Counted from the stretch's first letter, positions 1 to 10,142 are shown. The stretch is 64,000 bases of DNA from Lichenibacterium minor (GCF_004137685.1 NZ_QYBB01000011.1:1-64000), one strand, 5' to 3'. The notes: generated by a model from the letters alone, not told the origin. Translations and numbers: made by a program.

Positions 1-39
1 TCAAGGCCCGGGAGAGTCGGTCGCCGCCAGGCCCGCCAA
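1..39 (+). rRNA. rrf: 5S ribosomal RNA, 3' end only (cut by window edge)
   Basis: The first ~39 bases match the 3' part of an alphaproteobacterial 5S rRNA: the conserved GGGAGAGT loop-E/helix region is followed by GGTCGCCGCCAGGC, the closing strand that pairs with the 5' end. The 5' two thirds lie outside the window. The initiator tRNA starts about 75 bases downstream, the usual end of a 16S-Ile-Ala-23S-5S-fMet operon in this group. The exact 3' end is estimated. Confidence 0.75.
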
Positions 40-113
40 GATCAACGGAACACTTCACTCGACACGACAACCGACACGGCGGCGGACCCCGCACGGGACC
101 GACGCCGGGGCGA

Positions 114-190
<77 letters not shown>

Positions 191-203
191 ACCATCACCA
201 TCC

Positions 204-237
204 CGAAAGCCCCGAGGCCCACACCTCGGGGCTTTCG
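204..237 (+). terminator. Hairpin terminator of the rRNA operon
   Basis: A perfect 14-bp inverted repeat (204-217 and 224-237) with a 6-base loop lies 13 bases after the tRNA CCA end. The outer part of the stem is CGAAAG/CTTTCG, giving a short T tract within the stem. It is placed where transcription of the rRNA operon should stop. Confidence 0.75.
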
Positions 238-338
238 CGCGTCAAGGCGACTGTCGAGCGCCGACGTGAGGCGTCCCGCTGCGCGAGAGGCGTTCGCCCG
301 TTCCGACGTGACATGACCGCGGCGACCTCACGCCCGTG

Positions 339-368
339 TTGACAAAGCCACGTTTCGTTACCGATATC
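339..368 (+). promoter_or_regulatory. Predicted sigma-70 promoter for the decayed sugar ABC operon
   Basis: A perfect TTGACA (-35) at 339-344 is followed after 18 bases by GATATC (-10) at 363-368. About 40 bases further lies a ribosome-binding site (AAGGGGAT) and the ATG at 409. The promoter looks intact although the first gene it serves is broken, so it may still drive the downstream binding-protein gene. Confidence 0.5.
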
Positions 369-408
369 GAAGCACGAGCAGCGCGAGACTGCCGCCAAGG
401 GGATCGGA

Positions 409-790
409 ATGCCGGACGGTGTTCTCAGCTACGACGTCGTCGAGACGTTCGGCGCCACGCGCTCTTTCCAGGACGTGTCCCTCGATGTCCGGCGGGGTGA
501 GGTGCTGGCTTTCCTCGGCGACAGCGAGCCCGGCCTGCCCGCCCTGACCGACGGTGCACCCTATCGCGCCTGGACGCCGCCCGGCGGCCGCTTCGCCGTC
601 CCTTCATCCGCCAAGACTTCGGCTGCGTCGAATGGAGAACGGCGGCCGACACTCTCGGCTTCGGCGACCGCACCCGTCAGGGCGCCGACAGTCGGTACGC
701 CGCCGACCGCGTGGCGGTGATGCGGGACGGGCAGACGGTCGACGGGTTTAACATCCCCGACACGGACCCGTCCGCGCTGCGGGCGGCCCC
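409..790 (+). pseudogene. Remnant of a sugar ABC transporter ATP-binding protein
   Basis: Residues 1-37 of the reading frame at 409 read like the start of a ribose/xylose-type ABC ATPase (FGATRSFQDVSLDVRRGEVL, then FLGD). The Walker A that should follow (GxxGxGKST) is replaced by an unrelated string without its lysine, and homology stops. In another frame, around 695-750, the end of the same family reappears (ADRVAVMRDGQTVDGF). The Q-loop, ABC signature and Walker B region, about 150 residues, is missing. The gene therefore carries an internal deletion plus a frameshift. What is seen is the two remnants; that they come from one gene is inferred from order and the downstream binding protein. 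Confidence 0.6.
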
Positions 791-944
791 GCTGACCTCG
801 AAGGGTTCCAAGCAGCCGAGTTCAGTCCAAGTCCCGTGCGGCTCGGCGTCGAGGGACGCGTGGCGCCGGGGACCGGCACGACCGCCTTCGCGGTGCGCCT
901 CGGCAAGCGGCGGCGGCGGCTCGTGCCATGCCGAGCCGCCGTTC

Positions 945-1079
945 GAGGAAACGGGGTTGCTCGTCGCCACGGGCATCTCTGGCTGCGCCCAGCGCGGTCT
1001 CGCCGCGGCGGTGGGCGCCGCGCTGCTCGATAAAACGAGGGCCGCCACGGCCCCGATCACCAAGGAGGAAATGCGATGA
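945..1079 (+). pseudogene. Remnant of a sugar ABC transporter permease (C-terminal end)
   Basis: The open frame ending at 1079 contains a hydrophobic string (GLLVATGISGCAQRGLAAAV, then GAALLDKTR) that resembles the last membrane helix and tail of RbsC/AraH-type permeases, which typically end with a short basic LLD(K/R) segment. No permease N-terminus, other helices or EAA loop precede it; only about 45 residues remain of roughly 320-350. The stop overlaps the ribosome-binding region and start of the binding-protein gene by four bases, as a real upstream operon gene would. Assignment rests on a short match plus context. Confidence 0.45.
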
Positions 1080-2173
1080 GATCGATGCTTCTGGGCGCCA
1101 CGGCCGCGCTGGCCCTGTTCGCCGCGGCGGGCGCGCGCGCCGATGAACTCGCCGACGCCAAGGCGAGGGTCGCGGCTGCGACCGCGCGTGTCACCAAGTG
1201 GGACGGCCCGACGGCAGGCCCCAAGGCCGCGACGGACAAGACGATCATCTATATCGCGGGCGACCTCCGAAACGGCGGCACCGAGGGCGTGTCGCGCGGC
1301 GTCGGAGAGGCCGCGAAGGCGATCGGCTGGACGCTGCGCATCCTCGATGGGCGGGGCGACATCTCGGCGCGGACCGCCGCGGTGAACCAAGCCATCGCGC
1401 TCAAGCCCGATGGCATCGTGCTCGGCGGCTTCGACGCCGTCGAACAGAACGCCGCGCTGGCGACCTTGAAGGCGGCCGGCATCCCCTACGTGGGCTGGCA
1501 CGCCACGGTGGCGCCGGGGCCGGACCCCACCACCGGCATGTTCGCCAACGTCAACACGAGCATCTCCGACGTGGCGCAGACCGCGTCCGACCTCGCCATC
1601 GTGGCCTCGAACGGCAAGGCGGGCGTCGTGATCTTCGGCGATTCTAACTACGAGATGGCCATCGGCAAGGCACGCATGATGGAGGCCGACATCAAGAAAT
1701 GCTCCGGCTGCGCCGTGCTGAGCCTCGAGGACTCGCCGATGACCGAGGCCTCGACCCGCATGCCGCAGCTCACCACATCGCTGTTGCAGCGCTACGGCGC
1801 CAAGTGGACCTACTCGTTGGCGGTGAACGACCTCTATTACGACTTCATGGCGGCCTCGCTCGGCGCCGCCGGCGTCGACGGTGCGGGAGCACCACACAAC
1901 ATCTCGGCCGGCGACGGCTCGGAATCGGCCTTCCAGCGCATCCGTGCCAAGGACTACCAGATCGCCACGGTCGCCGAGCCCCTGACCGAGCAGGGCTGGC
2001 AACTCGTCGACGAACTGAACCGCGCCTTCGCGGGACGACCCTGGTCGGGCTACGTGTCGCCGGTCCACGTCGTCACGGCCGAGAACATCGCCTACGATGG
2101 CGGGCCGCGGAACCTGTTCGACCCCGACAACGGCTACCGTGACGCTTACAAGAGGATCTGGGCCGGATCCTAG
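1076..2173 (+). CDS. Periplasmic sugar-binding protein of an ABC transporter
   Basis: 365 aa. A signal peptide (residues 1-22, cleavage after ARA) is followed by a periplasmic-binding-protein type I fold of the ribose/galactose family: the NQAIALKPDGIVLGGFD segment near residue 105 and repeated Rossmann-like units (GKAGVVIFGDSNY). Such proteins capture a sugar in the periplasm and deliver it to an inner-membrane permease. The start is supported by a strong AAGGAGG eight bases upstream. The ATPase and permease normally encoded beside it survive only as fragments, so this is an orphan unless it works with a transporter encoded elsewhere or as a chemoreceptor ligand-binder. The ligand cannot be read from the sequence. 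Confidence 0.85.
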   Translation: MRSMLLGATAALALFAAAGARADELADAKARVAAATARVTKWDGPTAGPKAATDKTIIYIAGDLRNGGTEGVSRGVGEAAKAIGWTLRILDGRGDISARTAAVNQAIALKPDGIVLGGFDAVEQNAALATLKAAGIPYVGWHATVAPGPDPTTGMFANVNTSISDVAQTASDLAIVASNGKAGVVIFGDSNYEMAIGKARMMEADIKKCSGCAVLSLEDSPMTEASTRMPQLTTSLLQRYGAKWTYSLAVNDLYYDFMAASLGAAGVDGAGAPHNISAGDGSESAFQRIRAKDYQIATVAEPLTEQGWQLVDELNRAFAGRPWSGYVSPVHVVTAENIAYDGGPRNLFDPDNGYRDAYKRIWAGS

Positions 2174-2431
2174 TCGACCGACGCCCGGGGACGCTCGCGC
2201 CATCCCGTGTTGCCGACGCGTTCGTCCAGGGTCGGGCGCCCACCCTGGCTACGGAGCACGATCGAGCGGTGCGGCACGCCTCGGGCCCATCGACGACGTG
2301 CCGTCCTCGGAGACCGGCTGGCAAAGCCTCGACCGCGTGGCGAGCGCGAAAGCGCACCGCCGCTCGTGCGGCGCAAGAAGGCGGAGATGCTGTACGACCG
2401 CCGGTGCGATCGGGAAGGGCGGTGCCCCGCC

Positions 2432-3949
2432 TCACTGCCCCCGCCGGCCGGCCGTCGCGAAGCGCAGGGCCTCCTCGGCGGCGCGCACCAGCGCTTCCGC
2501 CTTGTTGACGCATTCGGTGTTCTCCGATTCCGGGACGGAATCGTAGACGATGCCGGCGCCGGACTGGATATGCATCGTCCCGTCCTTGATGACCGAGGTC
2601 CGCAGCACGATGCAGGTGTCCATCGTGCCATCGGCACCGAAATAGCCGATGCAGCCGCCGTAGATCCCGCGCTTGTCGTGCTCGAGTTCGTCGATGATCT
2701 CCATGGCGCGCACCTTCGGGGCGCCCGACACCGTGCCGGCCGGGAAGCCCGCCGCCAGCGCGTCGACGATGTCCCGGTCCGGCCGGAGGCGCCCCTCGAC
2801 GTTCGACACGATGTGCATGACGTGGCTGTAGCGCTCGATGAAGAAGCGATCCGTCACCTCCACCGAGCCGATGTCCGCCACGCGGCCGACGTCGTTGCGC
2901 CCGAGGTCGAGCAGCATCAGGTGCTCGGACCGCTCCTTGGGATCGGCCAGCAGCTCCGCCGCCAGCGCCTCGTCCTCCGCCGGCGATCCGCCCCTCCGCC
3001 GCGTCCCCGCGATCGGCCGGATCGTGACGATCCCGTCGCGCACCCGCACCAGGATCTCGGGCGACGAACAGCAGATCTGGAACGTGCCGAAGTCGAGGAA
3101 GGACAGGTAGGGCGCGGGATTGATGCGCCGGAGCGCGCGGTAGAGCGCGAAGGGCGGAAGCGCGAAAGGGGCGGAGAAACGCTGTGACAGCACCACCTGG
3201 AACACGTCGCCCGCGCGGATGTACTCCTGCGCGCGCTCGACCATGCCGAGGTAGTCGGACACGGGCGTGTTCGAGGTGGGCCGTTCCGCCGGCGACAGCG
3301 GGTCCGCCGCGGCGCCCGGATGGGCGAGGGGCGCTTCGAGTTCGCCGATGACGCGGTCGAGCCGGCCCGCCGCCGCCTCGGCGGCCTGCCGCGCGGAAAC
3401 GCCGGCCCGCGGGCGGACGGGGGTCACCACGATCATCTCGTCGCGCACGCTGTCGAACACCACCATCACGGTGGGGCGGACCAGATGGGCGTCGGGCACG
3501 CCGATCGGGTCGGGCTTGGCGGGCGCCAGCCGCTCCATGTGGCGCACCATGTCGTAGCCGAGGTACCCGAACACGCCCGCCGACATGGGCGGCAGGCCCG
3601 CCGGCATGGGAATGGCCGATTCGGTCAGAAACGACCGCAGCGCGTCGAGCGGCGTGCCGTCCAACGGCCGGAACGCGCCGGCGTCGGTCGCGGCGTCCCG
3701 GTTCAGCTCCGCCTGCGGCCCCGTGCAACGCCACACCGCGTCGGGGTCGAGGCCGATCATCGAGTAGCGGCCGCGGGTGGCGTTGCCCTCGACCGACTCC
3801 AGCAGGAACAGGTTGCCGGCGCGCTTGGAGGCGAGCTTCAGGTAGGCCGACACCGGGGTTTCGAGGTCGGCGACCAGCACGGACCAAACCACGGTGGCGC
3901 GCCCGGCCTCGTAGGCCGCCGGGACCGCCGCGAATCCTTGGTGGCCCAT
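2432..3949 (-). CDS. trpE: Anthranilate synthase component I
   Basis: 505 aa, usual length. It converts chorismate plus ammonia or glutamine-derived ammonia to anthranilate, the first step of tryptophan synthesis. The N-terminal domain carries the LLES tryptophan feedback motif (residues 49-52). The C-terminal chorismate-binding domain shows PIAGTRRRG, LLDLGRNDVGRV, SGAPKVRAMEIID and RGIYGGCIGYFG. The ATG lies two bases after the ppiD stop, so the two are co-transcribed and probably translationally coupled. In many relatives trpG-trpD-trpC follow; here the next gene downstream is an unrelated convergent ABC binding protein, so the glutaminase subunit must be encoded elsewhere. Confidence 0.97.
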   Translation of the reverse strand: MGHQGFAAVPAAYEAGRATVVWSVLVADLETPVSAYLKLASKRAGNLFLLESVEGNATRGRYSMIGLDPDAVWRCTGPQAELNRDAATDAGAFRPLDGTPLDALRSFLTESAIPMPAGLPPMSAGVFGYLGYDMVRHMERLAPAKPDPIGVPDAHLVRPTVMVVFDSVRDEMIVVTPVRPRAGVSARQAAEAAAGRLDRVIGELEAPLAHPGAAADPLSPAERPTSNTPVSDYLGMVERAQEYIRAGDVFQVVLSQRFSAPFALPPFALYRALRRINPAPYLSFLDFGTFQICCSSPEILVRVRDGIVTIRPIAGTRRRGGSPAEDEALAAELLADPKERSEHLMLLDLGRNDVGRVADIGSVEVTDRFFIERYSHVMHIVSNVEGRLRPDRDIVDALAAGFPAGTVSGAPKVRAMEIIDELEHDKRGIYGGCIGYFGADGTMDTCIVLRTSVIKDGTMHIQSGAGIVYDSVPESENTECVNKAEALVRAAEEALRFATAGRRGQ

Positions 3950-3951
3950 GG

Positions 3952-5859
3952 TCAATAGCCCGCGCCCGAGGAGGCCTGCTGCACGGCGGCCTGGTTGACC
4001 TTGGTGCCGAGCTTGGCGCCGAGCGTCCCGAGGTAGTCGTTGATCACCGCGTCCTGCAGCGCCGCGCCGTAGCGCTGCGCGATCCGCTTGATGTTCTCCG
4101 CGTCGGGGTCGAGCGGCGGCGTCACGCTGTCGATGACTTTGAACAGGGTGCGGCCCGTGGGGCCCGTCGCCGCCGACCCGGCGGAGCCCACCGGCACGTC
4201 GAAGGCCTTGGCGACCACGCCCGGGGGCAGGCCGGCCGCCCCGGCCCGCTTGGCATCGGCGACATGCTCGACGGCGAGGCCGAGCGACGCGGCCACGCCC
4301 TCCATGGTCTGCGTGCCGGCGTCGATGTCGCGCACGAGCTCGGCCGCCTTGGCGTCGAGCCGGCGCGACGTTTCCTCCTCGGTCCACACGGCCTGCACCT
4401 TGGCCTTGGCCTCGTCGAAGGTCAGCGGCCGGGCCGGATCGATGCCGGCCACCTCGAACCAGACCGTGCCGCCGTCGGGCGTCGACAGCGTGTCGTTGTC
4501 GACGCCGATGTCGGACGCGAAAGCGGCCTTCAGCAGGTCCGGGCCGTCGACCAGGCCCGCCACCGGCGCCCCGTCGCGGCCCTTGCCCTGCGCGTCGATC
4601 GTGTCGATCGTGCGGACCTGCAGGCCCGCCGCCGCGGCGGCCTCGGCGAGCGTCTTGCCGGAAGCGCGCGCGTCCTCGATCCGGTCGTGCAGCGCCGTCA
4701 GGGCCGCCCCGGCACGGCGGCCGGCGATCTCGCGCTTCAGGTCCGGCGCCACGGCGGCGAAGGGCTGGGTCGCGCCCGGCTCGACCGCGTCGACCTGCGC
4801 CACCACGGTGCCGAACGTGCCCTTGACGGGATCGGTGATGCCCATGGCCGGCAGGCCGAAGGCGGCGTCCGCCACCGCGCGGTCGAAGATGGCCTCCTTG
4901 GCCACCGTGCCGAGGTCGACGAGCTTGTCGCCGAGGCCGTCCGCCTTGACGGCGTCGGCGAAAGGCTCTCCGGCGCGCACCCGGCGCACGAAGGCCGCCG
5001 CCGCGTCCTCGGTGGGGAAGACGACCTGGCTGACGTGGCGCTTCTCGGGCGTGGAGAAGCGCGCCGCCTTGTCCTTCTCGTAGAGCGCCTGGGCGTCGGC
5101 CTCCGAAACGTCGTCCGGCTTCGCGACCGTCGCGGGCGTCACGGCCAGCACGACGAGCTTGCGGTACTGCGGGGCCGTGAAAGCGGCCTTGTGGCCGTCG
5201 TAGTAGGCGCGCGCCGCCGCGTCGTCGGGCACCGGCGCCGGCCCGGCCGCCGATGCCGGCAGGGCGATCGCGTCGAGGCTGCGGGTTTCGTCCTCGTAGC
5301 GGTGCAGGGCGTCGATGGCCGCCGTCGGGGCCTCGATGCCGCCGATCAGCGCCCCCACCAGCTCCTGGCGGAGATAGGTGCCGCGCTGTTCGCGGATGAA
5401 GCTCGCTTCCGTGAAGTTGTTGTCGCGCAGCACCTCGTTGAACCGCGCGCGATCGAAAGCCCCGCCCGGCCCGGCGAAGGACGGGTCGGACAGGATGCCC
5501 TTGGCGATCTGCCGGTCCGAGATGGCGAGGCCGAAGCTCTGCGCCCGGTCGTCGAGCGCCGCGTTCGACATCAGGCGCGACAGCACCCGGGCGTCGAGGC
5601 CGATGCGGTGCGCCTCCTCGTTGGTGACGGCGCGGCGCGTGCGGCGCTGGATGTCCTGCAGGTCGGCTTGGTAGGCCTGCCGGTAGGCCGCGGTGGTGAT
5701 CGTGACGTCGCCCACCTGCGCCACCGCGTTGGCGCTCCCGCCGCGGAACGGGTCGCCGATGCCCCAAATCACGAAGGCGATGAGGATGACGCCGAAGATC
5801 AGCGTGGTCAGCGCCTTGCCGATCCAGGTCGATTGTGCGGCGCGGATGCCTCCGAGCAT
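3952..5859 (-). CDS. ppiD: SurA N-terminal/PpiD-type peptidylprolyl isomerase
   Basis: 635 aa. A short cytoplasmic N-terminus, one membrane anchor (about residues 16-34, with IFGVILIAFVIWGIGD), a SurA-N-like chaperone region, a parvulin-like segment (roughly 265-360, KRHVSQVVF to VAQVDAVEPG) and a second SurA-like C-terminal region give the standard PpiD plan. PpiD is an inner-membrane periplasmic chaperone beside the Sec translocon that helps newly exported proteins fold. The ATG at 5859 is chosen because the membrane anchor then sits near the N-terminus; the open frame extends further upstream without homology. The order ppiD-trpE is common in Hyphomicrobiales. Confidence 0.9.
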   Translation of the reverse strand: MLGGIRAAQSTWIGKALTTLIFGVILIAFVIWGIGDPFRGGSANAVAQVGDVTITTAAYRQAYQADLQDIQRRTRRAVTNEEAHRIGLDARVLSRLMSNAALDDRAQSFGLAISDRQIAKGILSDPSFAGPGGAFDRARFNEVLRDNNFTEASFIREQRGTYLRQELVGALIGGIEAPTAAIDALHRYEDETRSLDAIALPASAAGPAPVPDDAAARAYYDGHKAAFTAPQYRKLVVLAVTPATVAKPDDVSEADAQALYEKDKAARFSTPEKRHVSQVVFPTEDAAAAFVRRVRAGEPFADAVKADGLGDKLVDLGTVAKEAIFDRAVADAAFGLPAMGITDPVKGTFGTVVAQVDAVEPGATQPFAAVAPDLKREIAGRRAGAALTALHDRIEDARASGKTLAEAAAAAGLQVRTIDTIDAQGKGRDGAPVAGLVDGPDLLKAAFASDIGVDNDTLSTPDGGTVWFEVAGIDPARPLTFDEAKAKVQAVWTEEETSRRLDAKAAELVRDIDAGTQTMEGVAASLGLAVEHVADAKRAGAAGLPPGVVAKAFDVPVGSAGSAATGPTGRTLFKVIDSVTPPLDPDAENIKRIAQRYGAALQDAVINDYLGTLGAKLGTKVNQAAVQQASSGAGY

Positions 5860-6011
5860 GGGGTCGTTTCTCGCGGTGGAGGGGGCGGGCGCGGGGTCGC
5901 GCGACTGGGGCGCAGATCTATAGGCGACGGCACGCCAGCGCAACGCGGGCGGATCTTTCGACGACCGCCCCGGATTCCCGACCCATGAGAGCGGGCCGGA
6001 GATCGAACGAG

Positions 6012-6992
6012 ATGGAATCCATTAACCTGGGGCGGACGGGACTGAAGGTGTCGCGGCTCTGCCTCGGCTGCATGACCTACGGCGAGCCCGGGCGCGGCAA
6101 CCACCCGTGGACGCTGCCGGAAGCCGAAAGCCGGCCCTTCCTGAAACGGGCGCTCGACCTCGGCATCACCTTCTTCGACACCGCGGACGTGTATTCCGAC
6201 GGGTCGAGCGAGGAGATCGTCGGCCGGGCGCTGGTCGATTACGCGCGGCGCGACGGGATCGTGCTGGCCACCAAGGTGCACGGGCGCACCCACCCCGACG
6301 CCAACGGCGCCGGCCTGTCGCGCAAGCACATCATGGCGTCGATCGATGCCAGCCTGAAGCGCCTCGGGACCGACCACGTCGACCTGTACCAGATCCACCG
6401 CTACGACCCCGACACGCCCATCGAGGAAACCCTGGAAGCGCTTCACGACGTCGTGAAGGCCGGCAAGGCGCTCCACATCGGGGCGTCGTCGATGCATGCG
6501 TGGCAGTTCTGCCGCTCGCTCCACCTGGCGGACCGCCATGGCTGGACCCGCTTCGTATCCATGCAGAACCATTACAACCTGCTCTACCGCGAGGAGGAAC
6601 GCGAGATGGTGGCGCTGTGCCGGGCCGAGGGCATCGGCATGATCCCGTGGAGCCCCCTGGCGCGGGGCCGCCTCACGCGGCCGCCCGAGACCAGGACCGA
6701 CCGGGCCGAAAGCGACGCCTTCGGGAAAACGCTGTACGGCGGTTTCGAAGCGTCGGACCGGGCCGTCATCGACCGCGTGGGCGAGATCGCGGAGGCTCGC
6801 GGCGTGCCCCGCGCCCAGGTGGCCCTGGCCTGGCTCCTGTCGAAGCCCGGCGTGACCGCGCCCATCGTCGGAGCTTCGAAGCCCGCCCACCTCGACGACG
6901 CCGTGGCGGCCCTGGAGCTGACGCTGTCGGCGGAGGAGGTCGCCCGCCTCGAAGAGCCCTACGTCCCCCACGCGGTGGCGGGCTTCGCGTAG
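6012..6992 (+). CDS. Aldo/keto reductase (AKR)
   Basis: 326 aa (beta/alpha)8-barrel NADPH-dependent oxidoreductase. The catalytic tetrad is present: Asp56 and Tyr61 (FFDTADVYSDG), Lys88 (LATKVHG) and His129 (LYQIHRYD). The family reduces aldehydes and ketones; members of this subgroup (YdjG/YajO-like, with SPLARGRLTRP and the GASKPAHLDDAV cofactor segment) have broad or unknown substrates. The start is the ATG at 6012 because the family begins right at MESINLGRTGLKVS; an in-frame ATG at 5984 would add nine residues. Divergent from ppiD; monocistronic, convergent with the cyclase gene. Confidence 0.92.
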   Translation: MESINLGRTGLKVSRLCLGCMTYGEPGRGNHPWTLPEAESRPFLKRALDLGITFFDTADVYSDGSSEEIVGRALVDYARRDGIVLATKVHGRTHPDANGAGLSRKHIMASIDASLKRLGTDHVDLYQIHRYDPDTPIEETLEALHDVVKAGKALHIGASSMHAWQFCRSLHLADRHGWTRFVSMQNHYNLLYREEEREMVALCRAEGIGMIPWSPLARGRLTRPPETRTDRAESDAFGKTLYGGFEASDRAVIDRVGEIAEARGVPRAQVALAWLLSKPGVTAPIVGASKPAHLDDAVAALELTLSAEEVARLEEPYVPHAVAGFA

Positions 6993-7016
6993 AAGCGCTC
7001 GCCGGCCTGGGGCCGG

Positions 7017-8645
7017 TCAGCCCGGCAGGGCGTCGAGGAAGAACGTCGACATCGTGCCGCGGCCCTTCACCTGGATGGGCGCCCGCGCTTCGGCGCCGAA
7101 GCGGCCGCCGAGGGCTGCCAGGGTTTCCCCCGTGACGTGGACGCGGCCCGCCTCGCTCATCGCTTCCATGCGGCTCGCCACGTTCACGGTGTCGCCCCAC
7201 ACGTCGTAGATGAACTTGTCCTTGCCGATGATGCCGGCCGCGACGGGCCCCGTGTGGAGCCCGATGCGGATGCGCAGGTCCTGGCCCATCGCACGGCTGG
7301 CTTCGGCCACGGCGGCCGGCATGCGCAGCGCCATAGCGGCGGCGCGGGCCGCGTGGTCGCGGCAGGCTTCCGGCAGCCCGCCCGCCGCCATGTAGGCGTC
7401 GCCGATCGTCTTGATCTTCTCGAGCCCGTGTTCCGCCGTCAGGCGGTCGAAGCGCGAGAAGATGCCGTTCAGGAGCTCCAACACCACGTCGGGCGGCAGG
7501 GTGGCGGTGGTCTGGGTGAAGTCGACGAGATCGCTGAACAGGATGGTGGCGGAGGCGAAGCTGTCGGCGATCACCGATTCGCCGTTGCGGAACCGTTCCA
7601 CGACGCTGCGGGGCAGGAGGTTGAGCAGCAGCCCTTCGGACCGCTCCTGCTCGGTCCGCAGCTTCTGCGTCGTCGCCTGGTCGCGGTCCCGCAGGAACTT
7701 GCGCTCCAGCGAGGCCGTCATCCGGGCGCGCAGCAGCACCGGGTTGATGGGCTTCGTCAGGTAGTCGTCGGCGCCCGACTCGATGCAGTGGACAGCGCTC
7801 TCGATCTCGTCGAGCGCCGAAACGATGATCACCGGCAGGGCCGCCGTTTCGGGCGCGCCCTTGATGCGGCGCAGCACCTCGATGCCGCTGACGCCCGGCA
7901 TGAGCAGGTCGAGCAGGACGAGGTCGAACTCCGTGCCCTCGAGCAGCTCCAGCGCGCCTTCGCCGTTGTCGCAGCTCGTCACCTCGTGCCCGTCGCGGCG
8001 CAGGCGGCGCGACAGGAGGTCCAGCGTCGACGCGTTGTCGTCGACGACCAGCACGCGGCCGAGCGCGCGAGGCCCGGTCACGGCCGGCTCCATCAGGACG
8101 GAGCGGATCGCCTCCATGGGCTCGTGCAGGGCGGAATCGTGGTCGAGCAGCCGTTGGGCTTCCTCGCCGCGGCCCTGGTGGGCCAGCCGCATGAACTCCA
8201 CCATGGCGTCGATCTGCGCCAGGAGCCGCCGCGCCGCGTCGAGCATGTCGGCGAGCGTGCCCGCCTGGGCGGCGCCGGCCGCGCCCTCGATCTCCTCGGC
8301 GAGCAGCTCGCCGTAGCCCAGGATGGCGGTGATGGGCGTCCGCAGCTCGTGGCGGAGGTGGCTCGACGCCGCAGCGGCGTCGCGCCCTTCCATCAGGTTC
8401 TCGGTCGCGGAAGGGTCGAAGAGGGACCGGACCATGGCGTCGAGCCGCGCCGCGGCGGCGGACAGCCGGCCCACGTCGGCGCGCGAAGCCTCGTCGGGCC
8501 AGTCCTCGGCGAGCAGCGCCGCCAGGCCCGTGATGGCTTCCACCGGGGCCTGGAACTCGGCGCGCGCGAACACCGCCAGCAGCCGGGGCAGGGCCTCCCC
8601 GGCGGGGTCCGAGCCGTCGATCTCGCGCCCCCCTGGGTCCGACAA
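7017..8645 (-). CDS. Class III adenylate cyclase with H-box and receiver domains
   Basis: 542 aa. Three modules: an H-box dimerisation segment (His99 in [17 protein letters not shown]) with no ATPase domain after it; a response-regulator receiver (about 195-310, phospho-acceptor Asp246, Lys298); and a class III cyclase domain (about 360-535). The cyclase shows metal-binding Asp372 and Asp416, substrate-specifying Lys412 and Asp481 ([18 protein letters not shown]), and Asn488/Arg492, as expected for ATP use rather than GTP. It should make cAMP under control of phosphorylation by a partner kinase. The start is TTG (8645) with AGGTGG upstream; no ATG or GTG in frame fits better. Confidence 0.88.
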   Translation of the reverse strand: MSDPGGREIDGSDPAGEALPRLLAVFARAEFQAPVEAITGLAALLAEDWPDEASRADVGRLSAAAARLDAMVRSLFDPSATENLMEGRDAAAASSHLRHELRTPITAILGYGELLAEEIEGAAGAAQAGTLADMLDAARRLLAQIDAMVEFMRLAHQGRGEEAQRLLDHDSALHEPMEAIRSVLMEPAVTGPRALGRVLVVDDNASTLDLLSRRLRRDGHEVTSCDNGEGALELLEGTEFDLVLLDLLMPGVSGIEVLRRIKGAPETAALPVIIVSALDEIESAVHCIESGADDYLTKPINPVLLRARMTASLERKFLRDRDQATTQKLRTEQERSEGLLLNLLPRSVVERFRNGESVIADSFASATILFSDLVDFTQTTATLPPDVVLELLNGIFSRFDRLTAEHGLEKIKTIGDAYMAAGGLPEACRDHAARAAAMALRMPAAVAEASRAMGQDLRIRIGLHTGPVAAGIIGKDKFIYDVWGDTVNVASRMEAMSEAGRVHVTGETLAALGGRFGAEARAPIQVKGRGTMSTFFLDALPG

Positions 8646-8760
8646 ACTTCCACCTCGAGGGCTCGGCGGAGGCGGCCGCGCGCCGGGCTTTGCAAGCCGC
8701 GATGCCGATGATACCCCGCCCCGGCCGTCCCCTCAATGCTCCAGGCAGGAATCCTCCACC

Positions 8761-9516
<756 letters not shown>

Positions 9517-9548
9517 CCGGATCCGGGCCGCGTCGCCGGGCCGGAAAT

Positions 9549-9576
9549 TTGCATCGCGGGGCCCATGGTGTATGGG
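9549..9576 (+). promoter_or_regulatory. Possible promoter for secG
   Basis: TTGCAT at 9549-9554 and TATGGG at 9571-9576 are separated by 16 bases in the 120-base gap between tpiA and secG. The transcript would start about 55 bases before the secG ATG. The match is partial, so this is a weak prediction. Confidence 0.3.
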
Positions 9577-9636
9577 AACCGCATTCTTTCCGATCGCCCC
9601 GGCGAGCCGGCGCCGGCCGCCCCCCGAGTGTCACAG

Positions 9637-10029
9637 ATGCAAACCGTCCTGATCGTGTTCCACCTGATGATCGTGATCGCGCTCGTGGCCACCGTGCTGC
9701 TGCAGCGGTCCGAGGGTGGTGCCCTGGGCGTCGGCGGGGGCGGCGGCTTCATGACCGGCCGCGGCCAGGCCAACGCGCTGACGCGCGCGACCGCCATCCT
9801 GGGCACGCTGTTCTTCGTGACCAGCCTCGCCCTGACGCTGCTGGCCCATTACAACCGCGCCCCGAAGTCGCTGCTCGACGCCCCCGCCGCGTCCCGCGCG
9901 ACGCCGGCCGGCGCCGTGCCGGTCCAGCCCGGCTCGACGCTGATGGACCAGCTGAACCAGATCGAGAAGCAGAAGAGCGGCGCGGCCCCGGCCGCCCCGG
10001 CGCAGCCCGAGGTGCCGAAGTCGCAGTGA
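9637..10029 (+). CDS. secG: Preprotein translocase subunit SecG
   Basis: 130 aa. Two membrane helices (MQTVLIVFHLMIVIALVATV and the later TAILGTLFFVTSLALTLLA) flank the conserved LLQRSEGG(A)LG...GGFMTGRG loop, which identifies SecG of the SecYEG inner-membrane protein channel. The C-terminal ~45 residues are an Ala/Pro-rich tail ending PEVPKSQ, longer than in enterobacteria but common in alphaproteobacteria. tpiA-secG-pyrG is a conserved order. A hairpin terminator follows. Confidence 0.95.
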   Translation: MQTVLIVFHLMIVIALVATVLLQRSEGGALGVGGGGGFMTGRGQANALTRATAILGTLFFVTSLALTLLAHYNRAPKSLLDAPAASRATPAGAVPVQPGSTLMDQLNQIEKQKSGAAPAAPAQPEVPKSQ

Positions 10030-10052
10030 CGGCCTCGGCCTGACATGAGGGG

Positions 10053-10077
10053 AGGGGCGGCTTCGACGGCCGCCCCT
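10053..10077 (+). terminator. Hairpin terminator after secG
   Basis: A 9-bp perfect stem, AGGGGCGGC (10053-10061) with its complement at 10069-10077, and a 7-base loop, 23 bases after the secG stop. The downstream T tract is interrupted (TCGTCGTTT), so termination may be partial. Confidence 0.5.
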
Positions 10078-10142
10078 TCGTCGTTTCCGCAGGGCCGATC
10101 CCCGGATCGGCCCATCGCATGATCGGTGCGCCGCGGCCGTGA

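Noticed and set aside
2073..3887. 604-codon minus-strand frame overlapping trpE and the ABC binding protein
   Set aside because: It overlaps trpE in another frame of the same strand and is Arg/Pro/Gly-rich; trpE motifs are unambiguous.
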